From NCBI GenBank assembly GCA_934098345.1, contig CAKONX010000018.1, positions 1 to 17,973 of the forward strand: 17,973 nucleotides of DNA, in the 5' to 3' direction. A model generated the notes under the pieces. That model did no database searches. It was not told the origin of the DNA and saw nothing but the letters and a program-made list of their open reading frames with translations. This document shows positions 13,970 through 17,973 of this stretch, piece by piece. Position 1 is the first letter of the stretch. The number at the start of each line of letters is the position of its first letter. Source of the DNA: an uncultured Bacilli bacterium (GTDB lineage: Bacteria; Bacillota_I; Bacilli_A; RF39; UBA660). The translations under genes and the position numbers were made by a program.

Positions 13970-15000
13970 AAAAAAATATAGCTATATTTCAAACTGATTT
14001 AGGTATAGGCGGTATTCAAAAAAGCGTTATTAATTTACTTAATAATCTTGATTATAAAAAATATAATGTTGATTTATATCTATTATCTAAAGGAGAATTC
14101 TTTGAAAATTTGCCAAAAGAAGTTAATGTAGTTATGCTAAGATATAACAAATTATGTAAGTTTTTACCTTTTGAAATAATGAATCTATTAACATTTAAAC
14201 ATATAAAAAAAGAATATGATGTAGTTATTGATTTTAATGGATATAGTAATTATTTATCTAGTCTTGCATTAAAAACAAGAGCTAAAAAGAAAATAATGTG
14301 GGTTCATAATGATTATAAAGAAAAGAAAAAATATGATAAAAATTTTAATCTATTTTATATATTTAGTAAAAATAAATATAAGAAATTTGATAATATAGTT
14401 GCAGTAAGTGAAGGAGCAGCATCTTCATTTGAAGAAATAACACATGTTACTTGTAAATATATAATTCCAAATTATATTGATATTGAAGAGATAAATAGAA
14501 AAAAAGAAGAGAATGTTGAATTTTATGTTGATGAAGAATGTGTAAATATATGTTTCTTAGGTAGATTAGTTTCTCAAAAAGGATTAGAAAGCATGCTTAT
14601 TAAAGTTAGAAATATACTTAATAACTTTAAAGATTTTCATTTATATATCATCGGTGATGGACCTTTGAAAGATAAACTTATAAGTGAAGTAGAAGAAGCT
14701 AATATGTATAATTATGTAACATTCTTAGGTAATAAAAAAAATCCTTTTCCATATTTAAAAAAATGTGATTATTTAATTTTAAATAGTAAATATGAAGGTC
14801 AAGGTATGGTTGCTTTAGAAGCTCTTGCTTTAGGACTTGAAGTTATTATGCCAAGTAGATTAAATAAATATTTAGATATTGATTATATTGATATTGATAA
14901 TATTAAAACTTTAAAGAAGGTAAAAAGAAAAGAAAATAAACTTACTAATTATAATAAAGAAATAGATAAAAAAATTTCATCTTTGTTAGGCGGTGAATAA
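13966..15000 (+). CDS. GT4-family (GT-B) glycosyltransferase
   Basis: 344 residues. The N-terminal Rossmann half starts IAIFQTDLGIGGIQKSVINL (5-24), where GIGGIQ is the glycine-rich acceptor-side loop. The C-terminal half has ICFLGRLVSQKGLESML (195-211), LYIIGDGPLKDKL (226-238) and CDYLILNSKYEGQG (267-280). Glu277 and Glu285 form the EX7E pair that binds the nucleotide-sugar donor in retaining GT4 enzymes. It probably adds a sugar at the inner membrane face during surface glycan assembly. It overlaps its neighbours by four bases upstream and one base downstream. Sugar specificity cannot be told. The stretch after 300 is lysine-rich and shorter than in many relatives. Confidence 0.88.
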   Translation: MKKNIAIFQTDLGIGGIQKSVINLLNNLDYKKYNVDLYLLSKGEFFENLPKEVNVVMLRYNKLCKFLPFEIMNLLTFKHIKKEYDVVIDFNGYSNYLSSLALKTRAKKKIMWVHNDYKEKKKYDKNFNLFYIFSKNKYKKFDNIVAVSEGAASSFEEITHVTCKYIIPNYIDIEEINRKKEENVEFYVDEECVNICFLGRLVSQKGLESMLIKVRNILNNFKDFHLYIIGDGPLKDKLISEVEEANMYNYVTFLGNKKNPFPYLKKCDYLILNSKYEGQGMVALEALALGLEVIMPSRLNKYLDIDYIDIDNIKTLKKVKRKENKLTNYNKEIDKKISSLLGGE

Positions 15001-15860
15001 TGAAAACAGGAATAGTAATTATTAATTATAATGATTTTAATAATACAGTTAATTTAATAAATGAATGTAGTAATTTAACTAGTATTGATGAAATTGTTGT
15101 AGTAGATAATAATTCTAAAAATAATGATTTAGATAAATTTAATAGTATTAAAAATGAAAAACTATATGTTATAGGAATGAATACTAATGCAGGTTATAGT
15201 GGAGCAATTAATGAAGGATGTAAGCATCTAATATCCAAATATAAAAAATGTAATATAATTATTAGTAATTCAGATATAAGTATACCAAGTAATAATGTTA
15301 TTAAATCTTTAATTCATAATATTAAAAATGAAGCAGTTGGAGCTATAATGCCAAAAGTATTGGAACATGGTGAGTTTAAATATGGTTGGCGCCTTACTTC
15401 AGCTTTTAAAGATTTAGTTATGAATATACCGGTTATTAGTAAACTTTATAAAAAGAAATTTTTATCATACAGTGATAATCATTTAAAAAATGAATTACCA
15501 GTGGTTGATGTGTTATATGGATGTTTCTTTATGATAAAAGGTGAAGTATTAGAAAAAATTAATTATTTTGATCCAAATGTGTTTTTATATTATGAAGAAA
15601 ATATATTAGCTAGAAAATTAAAGAGTGAAAAACTTTTAACTGTTGTTGATACAAGTGTATTTGTTGAACATAAACATAATGCAACAATTGGATCTAATGT
15701 ATCAAAAATAAATAAATATAAAATATATAAACAAAGTCAAATATATTATGAAGAACATTATAATAATGCCAATAAAGTAGAAATTGTAATGTTTAAATTG
15801 TTTTATAATGTATCTTTATTTTTCAAGAAAATAATAATTAAACTAAAAAGAGAAGCTTAA
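15000..15860 (+). CDS. GT2-family (GT-A) glycosyltransferase, rhamnosyltransferase-like
   Basis: 286 residues. It starts GIVIINYNDFNNTVNLI (4-20), then IVVVDNNSKNN (32-42) with Asp36, NTNAGYSGAINEG (61-73) and an NSD (90-92) in the place of the usual DxD metal site. DVLYGCFFMIKGEVLEKI (170-187) and NVFLYYEENILARKL (193-207) match the later part of GT2 rhamnosyltransferase-like proteins, with the acidic pair after YY as the probable catalytic region. Its ATG shares a base with the preceding stop (TAATG), so it is translated with the GT4 gene. The last codons form the left arm of a terminator. The sugar donor is inferred only at family level. Confidence 0.88.
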   Translation: MKTGIVIINYNDFNNTVNLINECSNLTSIDEIVVVDNNSKNNDLDKFNSIKNEKLYVIGMNTNAGYSGAINEGCKHLISKYKKCNIIISNSDISIPSNNVIKSLIHNIKNEAVGAIMPKVLEHGEFKYGWRLTSAFKDLVMNIPVISKLYKKKFLSYSDNHLKNELPVVDVLYGCFFMIKGEVLEKINYFDPNVFLYYEENILARKLKSEKLLTVVDTSVFVEHKHNATIGSNVSKINKYKIYKQSQIYYEEHYNNANKVEIVMFKLFYNVSLFFKKIIIKLKREA

Positions 15861-15874
15861 GTTAGCTTCTCTTT
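15845..15874. terminator. Bidirectional terminator between convergent genes
   Basis: AAAGAGAAGCT (15847-15857) pairs perfectly over 11 bp with AGCTTCTCTTT (15864-15874) around a 6-base loop. On the minus strand it ends in TTTTT; on the plus strand in CTCTTTAACTTT. The stop codons of both flanking genes are in or beside the loop. Confidence 0.8.
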
Positions 15875-16077
15875 AACTTTGCAAGAGCATTTGTTTTTAA
15901 AATATAACCGTTTAATAAAGATGCTATTAAAGAAATAATTATTATAACGTATTTATATGAATTAAAATTCTTATATCCTGATAATATGATTAATAATATT
16001 ATAAAAGGAATAATTCCAACTATAAAACCTATAAAAAAGTATTTATTTTTTAATATATCAATGTTGTTATTTTTCAT
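15862..16077 (-). CDS. Small two-helix membrane protein, unknown
   Basis: 71 residues with two predicted membrane helices (about 13-33 and 42-60: FFIGFIVGIIPFIILLIIL and YVIIIISLIASLLNGYIL) and a basic end KTNALAKLKRS. No family is recognised. It is supported as a gene by a promoter (TTGAAT, 16 bases, TATAAT), by AGAGGTAGG before the ATG and by the terminator at its stop. It is convergent to the polysaccharide genes and not co-transcribed with them. Positive ends on both sides of the membrane pair suggest both termini face the cytoplasm. Confidence 0.7.
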   Translation of the reverse strand: MKNNNIDILKNKYFFIGFIVGIIPFIILLIILSGYKNFNSYKYVIIIISLIASLLNGYILKTNALAKLKRS

Positions 16078-16094
16078 ATCCTACCTCTAATATA

Positions 16095-16122
16095 ATTATA
16101 TCTAATTATAAATAAAATTCAA
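16095..16122 (-). promoter_or_regulatory. Promoter of the small membrane protein gene
   Basis: On the minus strand TTGAAT (16122-16117), 16-base spacer, TATAAT (16100-16095), about 17 bases before the start codon. Confidence 0.7.
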
Positions 16123-16177
16123 GAATATTTCTTTATTTCTTCATATTTTTTTCATTTATATATGGTTTATTGTGGTC

Positions 16178-16300
16178 ATGAAAAGTGATAATATGAATAG
16201 GATATTCAAAAATGTTGTAATGATTTTTATTACAATTATAAGTGTGTATGGTCTTATTTTTATATACACTAAATGGAAATATGACAAATATGGATGGTAA
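16178..16300 (+). CDS. Short membrane ORF, possibly a decayed or frameshifted gene
   Basis: 40 codons from ATG 16178 to TAA 16298-16300, with a second ATG at 16193. The product has one hydrophobic helix (about 13-31, VVMIFITIISVYGLIFIY) after a basic start, then KWKYDKYGW. No good ribosome site precedes either ATG, so expression is uncertain. A second frame, open from 16281 to TGA 16368-16370, continues with MDGKTPPDKSDENTSPN. Pro- and Asp-rich linkers of this sort often follow a single helix in small exported proteins of gut Firmicutes, so one longer gene broken by a frameshift is possible. The remaining bases between 16078 and 16375 hold nothing else that I can support. Confidence 0.35.
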   Translation: MKSDNMNRIFKNVVMIFITIISVYGLIFIYTKWKYDKYGW

Positions 16301-16375
16301 AACTCCACCAGATAAATCAGATGAAAATACTTCACCTAATTTGTTTTTTATGATAAATTATAATTGGTGATAAAA

Positions 16376-16762
16376 ATGAAAGATAAATTAATTAGTTTAC
16401 TTAATAACTCTTATAGTCCTTATTCCCATTTTAGAGTGGCAGCTATTGCTGTAATGAAAGATGGTAAAGAGTTTTCTGGAGTTAATGTAGAAAATGCAAG
16501 TTATGGAGCAGCAATTTGTGCAGAAAGAAGTGCAATTGTATCGGCAATTTCAGCTGGTTATAAAAAATATGATTTTGAGACCTTATATGTAATGTGTGAT
16601 AATGACAAAATAGGATTTTCTTGTATGGTATGTAGACAAGTTATAAGTGAATTTTTTGAAAAAAATAAAAAAGTTATAGCTATGAATCCAAAAGGAGAAG
16701 AAATTAGTTTAACAGTTGAGGAGTTGTGTCCTTATCCTTTTTCAGATGAAGATTTAAACTAA
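16376..16762 (+). CDS. cdd: Cytidine deaminase
   Basis: 128 residues from the ATG at 16376, which has GGTGAT five bases upstream; an in-frame TTG at 16364 would add four residues and lacks a site. SPYSHFRVAA (14-23) and GVNVENASYGAAICAERSAI (35-54) are the substrate and zinc regions. Cys48, Cys83 and Cys86 bind zinc and Glu50 is the proton shuttle. The usual PCGxCRQ reads SCMVCRQ (82-88), a Pro to Ser and Gly to Met change with the zinc ligands kept. The homotetrameric enzyme converts (deoxy)cytidine to (deoxy)uridine in pyrimidine salvage. It is probably a single-gene unit ended by the shared terminator. Confidence 0.96.
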   Translation: MKDKLISLLNNSYSPYSHFRVAAIAVMKDGKEFSGVNVENASYGAAICAERSAIVSAISAGYKKYDFETLYVMCDNDKIGFSCMVCRQVISEFFEKNKKVIAMNPKGEEISLTVEELCPYPFSDEDLN

Positions 16763-16790
16763 AAAAAGCGAGTCTTCGCTTTTTTAGTTT
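16756..16790. terminator. Bidirectional terminator between cdd and the HD-domain gene
   Basis: AAACT plus A-run plus GCGA (16756-16771) pairs with TCGC plus T-run plus AGTTT (16776-16790), with one bulged base, around loop GTCT. Both strands end in a T run. Both genes' stop codons lie in the stem. Confidence 0.88.
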
Positions 16791-17797
16791 AAATTCTTTA
16801 ATTCTTTAACATATGCATATTTTGGTGCAATAAATCTTTCATATTCTTGATATATCTTGTTTGCATATTCAGATACTGTATTGATTCTAGCAACACTATC
16901 TTTTGTTTTTACAAGTGGAATAGTGTTTCTTTTTTTAGTGGTAAATGAAATATAGAAGTTTTTCTCTGGTAAATTATCTGTATTAGTTAAGGTATTTGCA
17001 TTTTCAAAAATACTCCAAGAAGGAAAATTTTCTTTAAAACAAGAACATAAATCACTTTCTTTCATTGTATAAAGATCATCTAGCGTAATTAAATTTCTTT
17101 CAAATGCAAGTTTTACAATTTCTGAAACATATTTCATAATATATTTATCTGTATTTCCTTGTAATTCTTTAGCATAGATAAAAACCATTTCTACAAACTT
17201 ATTTGCTATTTTTTGATCTATAAATCCTATTTCAGGATTATTATCTTCATTAATTAAAACAGTCATTCCATCATATACTTCTTTTATTTCTTGTAGTTTG
17301 TGAGTATGTAACCAGATGTAGCATGTATGGAAGACGCCATCTAGCCTGTCTGCACAAAGTTTTGGAGATTTGTTTTCTAAAATAGGGTATTTACTTAGAT
17401 TTTCTAAATCTTCGATTGCAATACCATCTTCTTTTAAATAGGAAAGTAATTCCTCATCATTTTTTATAACATCACTTATTTTTCTTTCGGAACTTTCTTG
17501 ATTTATATAATCACCAAATACATAGTCAATACAATGAGCAAAGCAAGGAGTTCCTGCATCATGTAATAATGCAGCAATTGTTTCACTTTTGTTATGAGTA
17601 AAATGCCAAACCATATGAGCAACAACTAAAGAATGATTAAATCTGGTATAAAGAAATTTGGTTGAATAAAGTTTTGTATAATCACATCCACAAAATTGAG
17701 TTACATATTTTATTCTATCCATTGTTTTGGTATTTAAATATTTATCTAGAAAGTGTGGATAATATCCATCTATAAATATGTTTAAATATTCGTTCAT
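16784..17797 (-). CDS. HD-domain phosphohydrolase, dNTPase-like family
   Basis: 337 residues. TRFNHSLVVAHMVWHF (51-66) supplies His55, ALLHDAGTPCFAHCID (76-91) supplies the His79-Asp80 doublet and His88, and LCADRLDGVFH (147-157) supplies a later Asp (150 or 153). This ordering (RF.HS, HD.G..P..H, DR.D) matches the COG1078/SAMHD1-like branch of the HD superfamily, metal-dependent phosphohydrolases that include dNTP triphosphohydrolases. The substrate is not proven. The C-terminal half (about 190-330) has no motif that I recognise. The ATG has GGTGAT upstream. It is convergent with cdd. Confidence 0.82.
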   Translation of the reverse strand: MNEYLNIFIDGYYPHFLDKYLNTKTMDRIKYVTQFCGCDYTKLYSTKFLYTRFNHSLVVAHMVWHFTHNKSETIAALLHDAGTPCFAHCIDYVFGDYINQESSERKISDVIKNDEELLSYLKEDGIAIEDLENLSKYPILENKSPKLCADRLDGVFHTCYIWLHTHKLQEIKEVYDGMTVLINEDNNPEIGFIDQKIANKFVEMVFIYAKELQGNTDKYIMKYVSEIVKLAFERNLITLDDLYTMKESDLCSCFKENFPSWSIFENANTLTNTDNLPEKNFYISFTTKKRNTIPLVKTKDSVARINTVSEYANKIYQEYERFIAPKYAYVKELKNLN

Positions 17798-17812
17798 AAC
17801 ATCACCAATTTA

Positions 17813-17821
17813 AGTATATCA
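17813..17821 (-). promoter_or_regulatory. Extended -10 promoter of the HD-domain gene
   Basis: On the minus strand TGATATACT (17821-17813), an extended -10, lies 15 bases before the start codon. No clear -35 box is seen. Confidence 0.4.
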
Positions 17822-17873
17822 CAAAATATAAGCTTTTTTATAAATTGTCCTATTAGTCAGGGATTTAAGCAAT

Positions 17874-17897
17874 AAAAAAAACTCACAAATGTGAGTT
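17874..17897 (-). terminator. Terminator downstream of tRNA-Ala
   Basis: On the minus strand AACTCAC, loop ATTT, GTGAGTT (17897-17880) form a 7-bp stem followed by a T run (opposite A17874-17879). It follows the tRNA 3' end by ten bases. Confidence 0.85.
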
Positions 17898-17907
17898 AAT
17901 TTACTAA

Positions 17908-17973
17908 TGGTGGAGAATAGGGGACTCGAACCCCTGACCCCCACGGTGCAAGCGTGGTGCTCTAGCCAACTGA
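17908..17973 (-). tRNA. tRNA-Ala (UGC), 5' end cut by window
   Basis: Read on the minus strand: D-loop part TCAGTTGGCTAGAGCA, anticodon stem CCACG/CGTGG around loop CTTGCAC with anticodon TGC, variable loop, T arm AGGGG-TTCGAGT-CCCCT, acceptor strand ATTCTCC, discriminator A and encoded CCA. U70 is present, as needed for the G3-U70 alanine identity pair; base 3 is beyond the window. About ten bases of the 5' end are missing. The T arm and CCA are intact. Confidence 0.95.

Noticed and set aside
16364..16375. TTG start for cytidine deaminase.
   Set aside because: The ATG at 16376 has the GGTGAT site at good distance and gives the normal family length.
1..17973. CRISPR arrays, insertion sequences, integrase genes and att sites.
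   Set aside because: No spaced repeats, transposase or integrase genes seen; the tRNA-Ala end is intact with no duplicated 3' part in the window.

Overview
The window is a very AT-rich bacterial chromosome segment read with the standard code. Several genes end in TGA directly at the start of the next gene and Trp is encoded by TGG, which argues against UGA-Trp Mycoplasma. Gene content (YlbJ- and YlbL-like proteins, MutS, XseAB, an archaeal/eukaryote-type ProRS, AGGAGG-type ribosome binding sites) fits a low-GC Bacillota or Mycoplasmatota lineage, probably an uncultured gut or RF39-like bacterium. That placement is inference; no rRNA is present.

Layout. (1) 1-2298: two tandem, closely related secreted proteins with a formylglycine-generating-enzyme / C-type-lectin-like C-terminal fold; the first is cut by the window edge. 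A strong terminator follows. (2) 2342-4736: a consensus promoter drives three tightly packed type IV prepilin-like genes, the largest lacking the usual Glu5. (3) 4713-6571: divergent ylbJ-like membrane protein and ylbL-like PDZ-Lon protease. (4) 6619-9156: mutS, ending in a hairpin terminator. (5) 9157-9632: a 476-base gap that is not empty. It holds a consensus promoter, a 25-codon hydrophobic peptide gene and a convergent ~86-nt antisense RNA gene with its own promoter and terminator. Extensive inverted complementarity links them. I read this as a probable type I toxin-antitoxin module, the best candidate in the window for something undescribed. (6) 9633-12554: xseA-xseB-proS operon. (7) 12656-15860: three overlapping surface-polysaccharide genes (O-antigen ligase/polymerase-like, GT4, GT2). 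(8) 15862-16375: a small convergent two-helix membrane protein gene, then a short possibly decayed membrane ORF. (9) 16376-17797: cytidine deaminase and a convergent HD-domain phosphohydrolase, sharing a bidirectional terminator. (10) 17908-end: tRNA-Ala(UGC) on the minus strand, cut at its 5' end, with a terminator.

How they fit together. The first 4.7 kb looks like a cell-surface module: exported lectin-fold proteins beside pilin-like subunits. The polysaccharide trio is a second surface module. MutS, exonuclease VII and ProRS are housekeeping genes, and cytidine deaminase and the HD protein are plausibly nucleotide metabolism. The putative toxin-antitoxin locus sits between the repair genes mutS and xseA.
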